Part shown: one piece after another, positions 28,636 to 36,877 of the stretch
Layout: each line of letters starts with the position of its first letter
Position numbering within the stretch: the first letter of the stretch is position 1
NCBI RefSeq assembly: GCF_036014015.1
Contig: NZ_CP107905.1
Coordinates: forward strand, 4,898,001-4,962,000
DNA length: 64,000 nt
DNA from: Streptomyces sp. NBC_00457
Lineage (GTDB): Bacteria; Actinomycetota; Actinomycetes; Streptomycetales; Streptomycetaceae
Direction of reading: 5' to 3'
Notes under the pieces: model-generated
What the model was told of the DNA's origin: nothing
The model's database searches: none
Seen by the model: only the letters and a program-made list of their open reading frames with translations
Position numbers and translations under genes: made by a program

Positions 28636-29760
28636 TCACGACTCGGCCTTGCGATGCACCCGCGCGATCCAGTCCGCCGGTTTGGCGATCTCCACCTTGG
28701 TCGGCAGTGTGTTCGGGGAAGTCCATACGCGGTTGAAGCCGTCCATGCCGACCTCGTCGACGACGGCGCGTACGAAGCGTTCGCCGTCCCGGTACTGCCT
28801 GAGTTTGGCGTCCAGGCCCAGCAGCTTGCGCAGGGCCATGTCCAGTCGGGAGGCGCCCTTGGCGCGGCGCTGCTGGAATTTCTCGCGGATCTCGGCGACG
28901 GACGGCACGACGGCCGGGCCGACGCCGTCCATGACGAAGTCGGCGTGTCCCTCCAGCAGGGACATCACGGCGGTGAGGCGGCCGAGGATCTCCCGCTGGG
29001 CCGGGGTCTGCACGATCTCCACGAGGGAGCGGCCGCCGTCGTCCTCCTCGCCCTCGGGGCGTCCGCCCGCGAGGGACTGCGCGGCTTCCCGGATGCGCTC
29101 CAGGACGGTCATGGGATCGACGTCGGTCTCCCCCAAGAACGACTGGATTTCGCCCTCCAGGTGGTCCCGCAGCCAGGGCACGGCCGTGAACTGCGTGCGG
29201 TGCGTCTCCTCGTGCAGACACACCCAGAGCCGGAAGTCGTGCGGCTGTACGTCGAGTTCGCGTTCCACGTGCACGATGTTCGGCGCGACGAGCAGCAGCC
29301 TGCCGCCGCCGTTCTCCCCCGCCGGGAGTTCGCGGGTGGCCGGGGCGAAGGTCTCGTACTGGCCGAGGACACGGGAGGCCAGGAAGGACAGCAGCATGCC
29401 CAGTTCGACGCCGGTGACCTTGCCGCCGACGGCGCCGAGGACCGCTCCGCCGGGGGTGCTGCTGCGCCGCTCCTGCATCTTGTCGAGCAGCGGCTTGAGG
29501 ATCTCCCGGAACCCGGCGACGTTCGCCCGGACCCAGCCGGGGCGGTCGACGACGAGTACGGGGGTGTCATGGGCGTCTTCCGTGCCCATTCGGGTGAAGC
29601 CCCGGACGTGTTGCTCGGAGGCTTTGGCATGCCGGCGCAGCTCTGCGACGACGGCCCTGGCCTCGTCGCGGCTCACCTCGGGGCCCGGCCTTACGAGCCG
29701 GGTCGCGGTCGCCACCGCGAGATTCCAGTCGACCATCTCGGCACCACCGATGCTCGTCAT
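28636..29760 (-). CDS. Zinc-dependent metalloprotease (DUF2342, 'F420 biosynthesis-associated' family)
   Basis: 374 residues. The zincin motif is CLHEETHRTQF (HExxH) near residue 190, within a largely helical protein. A second segment, LLEGHADFVMDGVG near 265, supplies the downstream Glu/His-rich helix of the family. It is conserved in actinobacteria directly next to tilS-hpt-ftsH and dacB. The family name mentioning coenzyme F420 is historical and no F420 gene is nearby. Substrate unknown. Confidence 0.85.
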   Translation of the reverse strand: MTSIGGAEMVDWNLAVATATRLVRPGPEVSRDEARAVVAELRRHAKASEQHVRGFTRMGTEDAHDTPVLVVDRPGWVRANVAGFREILKPLLDKMQERRSSTPGGAVLGAVGGKVTGVELGMLLSFLASRVLGQYETFAPATRELPAGENGGGRLLLVAPNIVHVERELDVQPHDFRLWVCLHEETHRTQFTAVPWLRDHLEGEIQSFLGETDVDPMTVLERIREAAQSLAGGRPEGEEDDGGRSLVEIVQTPAQREILGRLTAVMSLLEGHADFVMDGVGPAVVPSVAEIREKFQQRRAKGASRLDMALRKLLGLDAKLRQYRDGERFVRAVVDEVGMDGFNRVWTSPNTLPTKVEIAKPADWIARVHRKAES

Positions 29761-29823
29761 GCGTCAACGGTACGTGAGCGTTCCCACTTGGGGCAGGCCG
29801 TGGGGAGTCGGACGGGGGCCGGA

Positions 29824-31434
29824 TCAGCGGCAACCGCAACTCGCCAGCGCCGTCGCCGCCGTGTCCAGGGCCTTCTGCGCCGCCTCCGGATCGGTCGTGT
29901 CCGACGCCAGGAGCGCGAACGCCAGCAGGTGTCCGTCCTGGTCCACCACCGTTCCCGCCAGGGCGTTGACGCCGGTCAGGGTGCCGGTCTTGGCTCGTAC
30001 GATGCCTGCCGCGCCGTCGGTGTAGCGGCTGGTCAGGGTGCCGGTGAAGCCTGCCACGGGGAGGCCGGTGAGGGCGGGGCGGAGTTCGGGGTGGGCGGGG
30101 TCGGCGGACTTCGACAGGAGGCCGGTGAGGAGGCCGGCGGTGATGCGGTCGTCGCGGCTCAGGCCGCTGCCGTCCTTGAAGTGCGCGCCCGCCACGGGGA
30201 GTCCGAGCTTCTTCAGCTGGGCCTGGATCGCCCTGCCCGCGCCGTCGAAGCTCGCCTCCTCGCCCGTGGCGACGGCGGTCTGGCGGGCCAGGGCCTCGGC
30301 GATGTCGTTGTCGCTGTTGGTCAGCATGCGTTCGACCAGGGCGGACAGCGGGGGCGACTGCACCGTGGCGAGGGCGTCGGCGCGGCCCGTCGCCTTGGAG
30401 GGGCCGGGCGCGGTCGTCTTGATGCCGTGATCCTTCAGGAGGTCCGCGAACGTGCGGGTCGCGTCCGCCGCCGGGTCCTGCACCCGCTTGACCTGGCCGC
30501 TCGTCGAGTCGTCCGTGCGGGCCTCGTCGGCCATCAGGGCGGTGACGAGGGCGAGGTTGGGGTTCTCGCCGATGGAGTGGAGTTCGGGACCGGCGTACAG
30601 CGTGGTGTCGTAGGAGAGCGTCACCTCGCGCAGCCCGCGCTTCTTCAGGGCCGCGGCCGTCTTGTCGGCCAGAGTACGCAGGCTGGCCCAGCCCTCGGCG
30701 TCCTCGCGGGCCGTGAGAGTGGGGTCGCCGCCGCCGACGAGGACGAGTTCCTTGGTGTCGGGTTCGAGGGCGGCGCGGGTGGTGAGGCGGTGGTCGGCGC
30801 CCATCGCGGAGAGGGCGGCGACCGCGGTGGCGATCTTCGTGGTGGAGGCGGGGGTCAGCGCTTCGCCCGCGCCGGAGGCGTACAGCTGCTTGCCGGTGGC
30901 GAGGTCGACGACCGCGGCGGTGTGCCGGGCGAGTGCGGAGTCGTTCAGGAGGGGGTCCAGGACGTCGGCGAGAGCCCTGCCGTTCGGCGCGGACTTCACC
31001 GTGTTGGCGGTACCGCCGAGGCCGGTGAGCACGGACGCGGCGCTGGGGGCGGGCCGGGGCGCCCTGGCTGTCGTACCGGAAGGACGACCGTGATCTGCGC
31101 CACCCGTGGACTCCTGAGCGGCTGCCCGGTCCCGCTCGGCCGTACGCTGACCGGAGGAGTCCCAGGGGCCGGCCGCGGTCACCACAGAGGCGGCCAGGGC
31201 CAGTCCGGCGATGGCGGCACCGGTGGTGTACTGCCAGGTCTTCAGCCCCGTACCCCGCGCGACCTGCGGTTTCGCGGCCCGGGCCAGCCGCGTGATCCGC
31301 GGCCGCACCGCCGCCGTGGCCCGTTCGACGCGCGGTCGTACGGCGTCCGCTGCTCGTGCGAGACGCGGTCGTACGGCGTTCGCGATCCGCACCACATGCG
31401 GTTTCGCGACCCGCCACGGCCTCTGCTCTGGCAC
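29824..31434 (-). CDS. dacB: D-alanyl-D-alanine carboxypeptidase/endopeptidase (PBP4, S13 family)
   Basis: Extracytoplasmic penicillin-binding protein that trims or hydrolyses peptidoglycan cross-links. Catalytic motifs: TPASTTKIATAVAALS (SxxK), TNSDNDIAEALARQ (SxN) and VRAKTGTLTGVNALAG (KTG). A single membrane anchor lies near residues 70-88. The approximately 60-residue cytoplasmic N-terminus is made of degenerate repeats (IANAVRPRLARAADAVRPRV...), strongly basic. GTG 31434 was chosen for its 9-bp spacing from AAAGGGG; GTG 31440 is possible. It is divergent from ppa with an 85-bp gap. Confidence 0.93.
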   Translation of the reverse strand: MPEQRPWRVAKPHVVRIANAVRPRLARAADAVRPRVERATAAVRPRITRLARAAKPQVARGTGLKTWQYTTGAAIAGLALAASVVTAAGPWDSSGQRTAERDRAAAQESTGGADHGRPSGTTARAPRPAPSAASVLTGLGGTANTVKSAPNGRALADVLDPLLNDSALARHTAAVVDLATGKQLYASGAGEALTPASTTKIATAVAALSAMGADHRLTTRAALEPDTKELVLVGGGDPTLTAREDAEGWASLRTLADKTAAALKKRGLREVTLSYDTTLYAGPELHSIGENPNLALVTALMADEARTDDSTSGQVKRVQDPAADATRTFADLLKDHGIKTTAPGPSKATGRADALATVQSPPLSALVERMLTNSDNDIAEALARQTAVATGEEASFDGAGRAIQAQLKKLGLPVAGAHFKDGSGLSRDDRITAGLLTGLLSKSADPAHPELRPALTGLPVAGFTGTLTSRYTDGAAGIVRAKTGTLTGVNALAGTVVDQDGHLLAFALLASDTTDPEAAQKALDTAATALASCGCR

Positions 31435-31519
31435 GACCACCAGCCCCTTTCGCGATCACACACCTGCGTGAGGGACACTTAACCACCAGAACTATGTGTT
31501 GATCATGGAGGAGCCACCG

Positions 31520-32011
31520 GTGGAGTTCGACGTCACGATCGAGATTCCGAAGGGTTCGCGGAACAAGTACGAGGTGGACCACGAGACCGGTCGGATCCGC
31601 CTGGACCGTCGACTCTTCACTTCGACCAGCTACCCGGCCGACTACGGCTTCGTCGAGAACACCCTCGGCGAGGACGGCGACCCGCTGGACGCGCTGGTCA
31701 TCCTGGACGAGCCGACCTTCCCCGGTTGCCTGATCCAGTGCCGCGCGATCGGCATGTTCCGGATGACCGACGAGGCCGGCGGCGACGACAAGCTGCTGTG
31801 CGTGCCCGCGCACGACCCGCGGGTGGAGCACCTGCGTGACATCCACCACGTGTCGGAGTTCGACCGCCTGGAGATCCAGCACTTCTTCGAGGTCTACAAG
31901 GACCTGGAGCCCGGCAAGTCCGTCGAGGGCGCCGACTGGGTGGGCCGTACCGAGGCCGAGGCCGAGATCGAGCGGTCGTACAAGCGCTTCAAGGACCAGG
32001 GCGGTCACTGA
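31520..32011 (+). CDS. ppa: Inorganic pyrophosphatase (family I)
   Basis: Hydrolyses pyrophosphate to drive biosynthesis. At 163 residues it has the compact bacterial length. Motifs: [40 protein letters not shown] (metal-binding Asp residues) and [19 protein letters not shown] 31520, preceded by GGAGGAG at 6 bp, matches the conserved family start; the in-frame ATG at 31505 is upstream of the Shine-Dalgarno region and rejected. Confidence 0.97.
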   Translation: MEFDVTIEIPKGSRNKYEVDHETGRIRLDRRLFTSTSYPADYGFVENTLGEDGDPLDALVILDEPTFPGCLIQCRAIGMFRMTDEAGGDDKLLCVPAHDPRVEHLRDIHHVSEFDRLEIQHFFEVYKDLEPGKSVEGADWVGRTEAEAEIERSYKRFKDQGGH

Positions 32012-32024
32012 TTCTGCCGTCGCC

Positions 32025-32054
32025 GAAGGGGCCGCACGCACGTGCGGCCCCTTC
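32025..32054 (+). terminator. ppa terminator
   Basis: Perfect 14-bp inverted repeat GAAGGGGCCGCACG / CGTGCGGCCCCTTC with a two-base centre, 13 bp after the ppa stop. Confidence 0.85.
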
Positions 32055-32111
32055 GCGTATCTGTGCGCATACTGAGGCTTGCGATACGGGTCGTTCAGGG
32101 AGCGCTACGCA

Positions 32112-33779
32112 GTGACGGACGCGGAGGACCGCAAGCCGAGGTCGGACGAAGCGAGGACTGTCTACGACTCCGAGGTCACGTCGGAGTTCGCGATCCCTCA
32201 GGGGCTGGCCACCCCCAGGACCGGCGGTGAGTCGGAGACGACGTCCGAGTTCGCGGTGCCGGACGGGCTGGAGGTGCATCCGCCGGCGTTCGACGAGCCG
32301 GAGGGGTCGGCGTTCAGTACGCCGAAGATGTACCGCGCGCGGCAGGCGCCGCCCGCGTTCACGCCGCCGAGCGGCATCCCTGTCGTCAGCCTGACGAAGG
32401 ACCTGCCCTGGCAGGACCGGATGCGCACGATGCTGCGTCTGCCGGTGGCCGAGCGGCCCGCACCGGAGGCGGTGCACAAGACGGAGGACGAGGGCCGGGC
32501 CGTCCCCCGCGTGCTCGACCTGACCCTGCGTATCGGCGAGTTGCTGCTGGCGGGCGGTGAGGGCGCGGAGGACGTCGAGACGGCGATGTTCGCGGTCTGC
32601 CGGTCCTACGGGCTCGACCGCTGCGAGCCGAACGTCACCTTCACGCTGCTGGCGATCTCCTACCAGCCCTCCCTCGTCGACGATCCGGTGACGGCCTCCC
32701 GGACCGTGCGGCGCCGGGCCACCGACTACACGCGGCTCGCGGCCGTGTTCCACCTCGTGGACGACCTCAGTGATCCGGAGATCTCGATCTCCCTGGAGGA
32801 GGCGTACCGGCGGCTCGCCGAGATCCGCCGCAACCGGCACCCGTATCCCACCTGGGTGCTGACCCTGGCCAGCGGGCTGCTCGCGGGTGCCGCCTCCGTG
32901 CTCGTCGGCGGTGATCTGATCGTGTTCGTCGCGGCCATGCTGGGCGCGATGCTCGGCGACCGGCTGGCGTGGCTGTGCGCGGGGCGGGGGCTGCCGGAGT
33001 TCTATCAGTTCACCGTCGCCGCGATGCCTCCGGCGGCGATCGGGGTCGCGCTGACCGTCGCCCACGTGGACGTGAAGGCGTCCGCCGTCATCACCGGTGG
33101 GCTGTTCGCGCTGCTGCCCGGGCGGGCGCTGGTGGCGGGCGTGCAGGACGGGCTGACCGGGTTCTACATCACCGCGGCGGCACGGCTGCTGGAGGTCATG
33201 TACTTCTTCGTGGGCATCGTGGTCGGGGTGCTCCTGGTCCTCTACTTCGGTGTGAAGCTGGGTGCGGAGCTGAATCCGGACGCAGCGCTGGGGGACACGA
33301 ACCGGCCGCTGTGGCAGATCGGTGCGTCGATGCTGCTGTCGCTGACGTTCGCGGTGCTGTTGCAGCAGGAGCGGTCCACGGTGCTGTGGGTGACCCTCAA
33401 CGGGGGTGTCGCCTGGACCGTGTACGGCGCGATGCACTACCCGGGTGATCTGTCGCCGGTCGCTTCTACGGCCGTGGCTGCCGGGTTGGTGGGGCTGTTC
33501 GGGCAGTTGCTGTCGCGGTATCGGTTCGCTTCCGCGTTGCCCTTCACGACAGCGGCGATCGGGCCTCTGTTGCCGGGGTCGGCCACGTATTTCGGGTTGT
33601 TGTCGATCGCGCAGAACCAGATTGACGAGGGGTTGGTTTCGTTGGCCAAGGCAGCGTCGCTTGCCATGGCCATTGCGATCGGCGTGAATCTCGGGTCGGA
33701 GATCTCGCGGCTGTTCCTGCGGATTCCCGGCGGGGCTGGGGCGGGGCGCCGGGCGGCCAAGCGGACGCGGGGTTTCTGA
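32112..33779 (+). CDS. Threonine/serine exporter family (ThrE-like) membrane protein
   Basis: 555 residues. The N-terminal soluble part has an amphipathic catalytic-like domain (LTLRIGELLLAGGEGAEDVE), typical of the ThrE N-domain. About ten membrane helices in two ThrE-type modules follow (about 235-420 and 430-545). The first 75 residues are an added disordered tail with two copies of TSEFA(I/V)P-x-GL (about residues 19-50). GTG 32112 with CAGGGAG 9 bp upstream is preferred. By homology with Corynebacterium ThrE it exports threonine or serine with proton antiport; the substrate is unproven. Confidence 0.85.
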   Translation: MTDAEDRKPRSDEARTVYDSEVTSEFAIPQGLATPRTGGESETTSEFAVPDGLEVHPPAFDEPEGSAFSTPKMYRARQAPPAFTPPSGIPVVSLTKDLPWQDRMRTMLRLPVAERPAPEAVHKTEDEGRAVPRVLDLTLRIGELLLAGGEGAEDVETAMFAVCRSYGLDRCEPNVTFTLLAISYQPSLVDDPVTASRTVRRRATDYTRLAAVFHLVDDLSDPEISISLEEAYRRLAEIRRNRHPYPTWVLTLASGLLAGAASVLVGGDLIVFVAAMLGAMLGDRLAWLCAGRGLPEFYQFTVAAMPPAAIGVALTVAHVDVKASAVITGGLFALLPGRALVAGVQDGLTGFYITAAARLLEVMYFFVGIVVGVLLVLYFGVKLGAELNPDAALGDTNRPLWQIGASMLLSLTFAVLLQQERSTVLWVTLNGGVAWTVYGAMHYPGDLSPVASTAVAAGLVGLFGQLLSRYRFASALPFTTAAIGPLLPGSATYFGLLSIAQNQIDEGLVSLAKAASLAMAIAIGVNLGSEISRLFLRIPGGAGAGRRAAKRTRGF

Positions 33780-33834
33780 GCGCCTAGGAGCTCGGGTGCT
33801 TCTGTCCGGCGGCGACTGCGGGTTGTCTGTGGTT

Positions 33835-33868
33835 GATCGCGCAGTTCCCCGCGCCCCTGACGGGGCGC
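33835..33868. repeat. Dispersed 3'-end palindromic repeat, copy 1
   Basis: GATCGCGCAGTTCCCC followed by a hairpin GCGCCCC-TGAC-GGGGCGC. It lies between the convergent ThrE-like and DedA genes. The core is shared with copies at 38285-38337 and 52189-52241 and could act as a bidirectional terminator. Confidence 0.75.
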
Positions 33869-33878
33869 TTCACATCCC

Positions 33879-34751
33879 TCAGTTCCGCGGGTAGCCGTCC
33901 TCGTTGTACGGGTACTGCTGCTGCGGGTACTGCTGCTGCGGGTACTGCTGCTGTGGGTACTGCGGCGGGGCGTACGACTGCTGGGGCTGGTGGTAGTAGT
34001 CGCCGTACTGCTGGTCGCCGTACTGCTGCTGGCCCTGGTCGGTCGGGGAGATGCGGCGGAGTTGGGTCGTGGCGTCGTCCATGACCTGGGGCTGGGGCTG
34101 GGGGGGCTGCGGCTGCTGGGGCGGGGTCTTCTTGTTCTTGGAGCGGGCCCGGAGGAGCTCGATGATGATCGGGACCACGGAGATGAAGACGATCAGGATG
34201 AGGATCGCTTCGATGTTCTTCTTGACGAAGTCGATGTCGCCGAGCCACGCGCCGAGCGCGGTCACGCCGGCGCCCCACAGGATGCCGCCGACGACGTTGA
34301 AGATCAGGAACGAGCGGTACCGCATGCCGCTGACGCCGGCGATGATCGGCGTGAAGGTGCGCACGATGGGCACGAAGCGGGCCAGGACCAGGGACTTGGG
34401 GCCGTACTTCTCGAAGAAGTCGTGGGCCTTGGTCACGTTCTCCTGCTTGAAGAAGCGGGAGTCCGGGCGCGTGAACAGCGAGGGTCCGACCTTCTTGCCG
34501 AACATGTAGCCCGCCTGGTCGCCGAGGATCGCGGCGACGCAGATCAGGACGATGGCGCCCCACAGGGGGAAGTCCAGCTGCTTCGAGGTGATCAGCAGAC
34601 CGGCCGTGAACAGCAGGGAGTCACCCGGCAGGAAGAAGCCGATCAGCAGACCCGACTCCGCGAAGACGATGAGGAGCAGGCCCCACATCCCGAAGTTGTC
34701 CAGCAGCGTGTTCGGATCCAGCCAGCTCGGTCCGAGGGCAAGCGTCGTCAC
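33879..34751 (-). CDS. DedA-family membrane protein with Pro/Gln/Tyr-rich tail
   Basis: 290 residues. The DedA core (about 1-215) has about five helices and the family motifs LIGFFLPGDSLLFTAGLL, GYMFGKKVG, ARFVPIVRTFTPIIAGVSGM and YRSFLIFNVVGGILWG. DedA proteins act as undecaprenyl-phosphate or phospholipid transporters (family knowledge). The C-terminal 75 residues are cytoplasmic and low-complexity, ending in tandem YPQQQ units encoded by 15-bp repeats (about 33904-33960). The GTG start has AGGAG 9 bp upstream. It converges with the ThrE-like gene. Confidence 0.88.
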   Translation of the reverse strand: MTTLALGPSWLDPNTLLDNFGMWGLLLIVFAESGLLIGFFLPGDSLLFTAGLLITSKQLDFPLWGAIVLICVAAILGDQAGYMFGKKVGPSLFTRPDSRFFKQENVTKAHDFFEKYGPKSLVLARFVPIVRTFTPIIAGVSGMRYRSFLIFNVVGGILWGAGVTALGAWLGDIDFVKKNIEAILILIVFISVVPIIIELLRARSKNKKTPPQQPQPPQPQPQVMDDATTQLRRISPTDQGQQQYGDQQYGDYYHQPQQSYAPPQYPQQQYPQQQYPQQQYPYNEDGYPRN

Positions 34752-34888
34752 GGTTCCGGGCTCCTGAGGGGTTGGGAAGTGCGGTGGCCGGTGCGGCCGG
34801 ACAAAGCTATCAACGCAAAGCGTCCGTCCCAGGTTCCACCGGTGTCTCCAGGATGCACTGTGCGGTCAGTGAGGCGAAGCTGTGGGTC

Positions 34889-35254
34889 ATGGGCATCGAG
34901 GATTACGGCGGCGGCCAGGGGCCCCAGCCGGACGTATTGGTCGTGACGACGAACGACATCCCCGGATATCGCGTCCAGGAGGTTCTGGGCGAGGTCTTCG
35001 GGCTGACCGTGCGGTCGCGGCACCTGGGCAGTCAGATCGGCGCCGGGCTGAAGTCGATGATCGGCGGCGAGCTCCGAGGGCTGACGAAGACGCTGGTGCA
35101 GACCCGGAACCAGGCCATGGAGCGGCTCGTCGAGCAGGCACGCGCGCGTGGAGCCAACGGAGTGCTGGCGTTCCGCTTCGATGTGACGGAGGCCGCGGAC
35201 GTCGGCACGGAGGTGTGCGCGTACGGGACGGCGGTGATCCTGGCCCGGGAGTAG
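34889..35254 (+). CDS. YbjQ/UPF0145 family protein
   Basis: 121-residue YbjQ-like protein, a small pentamer-forming fold once called heavy-metal-binding. Motifs: PDVLVVTTNDIPGYRVQEVL, GLTVRSRHLGSQIGAGLKSM, GELRGLTKTLVQTRNQAMER and GANGVLAFRFDV. No Cys/His metal site is evident. Start ATG 34889. It is divergent from the DedA gene and convergent with tipA. Its biochemical role is unknown in all organisms as far as I know. Confidence 0.88.
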   Translation: MGIEDYGGGQGPQPDVLVVTTNDIPGYRVQEVLGEVFGLTVRSRHLGSQIGAGLKSMIGGELRGLTKTLVQTRNQAMERLVEQARARGANGVLAFRFDVTEAADVGTEVCAYGTAVILARE

Positions 35255-35275
35255 GGCGACGCCCGGGCCAGGGGG

Positions 35276-36037
35276 TTACGAGGTGTGCCGGGCCGCGTTC
35301 GCCGTGATCGCGTCCCTGAGGTGTTCGGCGAGGCCGGGGCGCATGGAGTCGTAGAACGCCTTGAAGCGCTCGTCGGAGACGTACATCTCGGCCAGCCCTG
35401 TATGGAGTTCGTACGTGCACTCGTAGAACCACCGGGTGATGTGCCGCCGGTGCTCCTCGGCCATGTCCATGGCCCGCTCGCCGGTCGGCGGCTCGTCGGC
35501 GGCCATCAGGGCGTCATAGCGCTCGCCCCAGTCAGCCACCTCGGCCTGCATGCGCTTCCAGTCCTCCTTGGTGTAGCTCGCGGCGCGGCGCTGTGACTCG
35601 GCGTACGCCTCCGTGCCGCCCCAGCGCTGTTCCGCCTCCTCGGCGTACTGCTCGGGATCCTTGTCCCCGAACACCTCGAACTTCTCCTCGGGCGTGAGGT
35701 TGATGCCCATCTTGCGTGCCTCCATGGCGTGTTCCACGGCCGCCGCCATCTTCCGCAGCTTCTCGATCCGGGCGGTCAGCAGTTCGTGCTGGCGACGCAG
35801 GTGTACGCGCGGGTCCGTCTCCGGGTCGTCGAGCAGGGCGGCGACCTCGTCGAGCGGGAAGCCGAGTTCGCGGTAGAACAGGATCTGCTGCAGCCGGTCG
35901 AGGTCGGCGTCGCTGTAACGCCGGTGCCCCGCGTGGCTGCGCTCGCTCGGGACGAGCAGGCCGATGTCGTCGTAGTGGTGCAGCGTGCGCACGGTCACAC
36001 CGGCGAATCCGGCGACCTGGCCCACCGAGTAGCTCAC
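35276..36037 (-). CDS. tipA: TipA: MerR-family thiopeptide-sensing activator (TipAL, with internal TipAS)
   Basis: 253 residues, the exact length of S. lividans TipAL. The N-terminal MerR HTH has YSVGQVAGFAGVTVRTLHHY and GLLVPSERSHAGHRRYSDAD, followed by a coiled linker (HLRRQHELLTARIEKLRKMA). The C-terminal TipAS domain starts MGINLTPEEKFEVFG and contains the ligand-trapping Cys in WFYECTYELHTGLAEMYVSD. An internal ATG at 35710 would give the 144-residue TipAS made separately in S. lividans. The protein binds thiostrepton-type antibiotics covalently and activates its own promoter (family knowledge). It converges with ybjQ. Confidence 0.95.
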   Translation of the reverse strand: MSYSVGQVAGFAGVTVRTLHHYDDIGLLVPSERSHAGHRRYSDADLDRLQQILFYRELGFPLDEVAALLDDPETDPRVHLRRQHELLTARIEKLRKMAAAVEHAMEARKMGINLTPEEKFEVFGDKDPEQYAEEAEQRWGGTEAYAESQRRAASYTKEDWKRMQAEVADWGERYDALMAADEPPTGERAMDMAEEHRRHITRWFYECTYELHTGLAEMYVSDERFKAFYDSMRPGLAEHLRDAITANAARHTS

Positions 36038-36066
36038 GGTTTCCGCTCCCTTCTGGGTACGCGCTC

Positions 36067-36097
36067 CAGGCTGGGGCCTCACGTTGCGTGAGGTGCA
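36067..36097 (-). promoter_or_regulatory. tipA promoter/operator (MerR type, 19-bp spacer)
   Basis: Minus strand: TTGCAC (-35, 36097-36092), a 19-bp spacer filled by the inverted repeat CCTCACG-CAA-CGTGAGG (one end shared with the -35), then CAGCCT (-10, 36072-36067). The long spacer and this palindrome are the hallmarks of the thiostrepton-inducible ptipA promoter. Confidence 0.88.
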
Positions 36098-36221
36098 AGC
36101 CCGATTCCCGCCCGCACCCATATGCAGGAACGATGCGGCTTCACTCGGACGGGTGGCGCTACCGTCGTACCGGGAACAGAGACATGCACCGCCACCCACG
36201 ATCTTCCCCATGGGAGCAGTC

Positions 36222-36836
36222 ATGGCCGCAGAGGCAGACACCGAGCACCACACGCGGGCCACTCCTGAGAACTGGATGTTCCCGCCCAAGGAGGGCTGGA
36301 CATGGGACCAGGTCAAGGAGCTGGACGTCCCGTTCGACTGGGAACTCGTGGATGGGAACATCGTGGTACGTGGGGCGACGACTTGGTGGCACGACCATGT
36401 ACGGGACGAGCTGTTCTTCCACCTGCGGCGGGCGAAACGGGACCCATATGGCCTGAATACCGAACGCTGGACCATGTTCGATAAGAACAACGTGCCCAAG
36501 CCGGACATCGTCGTGTACGACAAAACCGAAGTTGACCTCTACACCATGGAGTGCACGCCGGTGGCATGCGTTGTCCTCGCTATCGAGGTAGTCTCCCCGG
36601 GCTCCCGTGGCATGGACCGTTTCCACAAGCCCGGAAGGTATGCCCAGGCCGGCATCGCCCACTACTGGCGCGTCGAGCGCGGCCAGGACGACATCCCCGA
36701 GGTCCACCAGTTCTGGCTCGACGAGGACAGCGGCGTCTTCATCCCACGCCCGGACCGCCCCGTCCACACCGACAAACTCAGCACCATCGTCCCCTTCCCC
36801 GTCGAGATCGACCTGCGCTCCCTGATCGAAGACTGA
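36222..36836 (+). CDS. Uma2-family (DUF820) putative restriction endonuclease-like protein
   Basis: 204 residues of the PD-(D/E)XK-fold Uma2 family. Seen: WELVDGNIVVRG, HDHVRDELFFHLRRA, KPDIVVYD and CVVLAIEVVSPGSRGMDR with YAQAGIAHYWRVE. PDIVV and AIEVVS supply the Asp and Glu of the nuclease-like site, and the Lys position is partly retained (RFHKPGRY). GGGAG lies 5 bp before ATG 36222; ATG 36210 is an alternative. Such genes are numerous in Streptomyces and cyanobacteria, of unknown role. The codons look slightly less GC-biased than those of neighbours in the first third. Confidence 0.85.
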   Translation: MAAEADTEHHTRATPENWMFPPKEGWTWDQVKELDVPFDWELVDGNIVVRGATTWWHDHVRDELFFHLRRAKRDPYGLNTERWTMFDKNNVPKPDIVVYDKTEVDLYTMECTPVACVVLAIEVVSPGSRGMDRFHKPGRYAQAGIAHYWRVERGQDDIPEVHQFWLDEDSGVFIPRPDRPVHTDKLSTIVPFPVEIDLRSLIED

Positions 36837-36877
36837 CCCGCCGGGCGATACGCCCGATCCGTCCGTACCCTCGCAGA

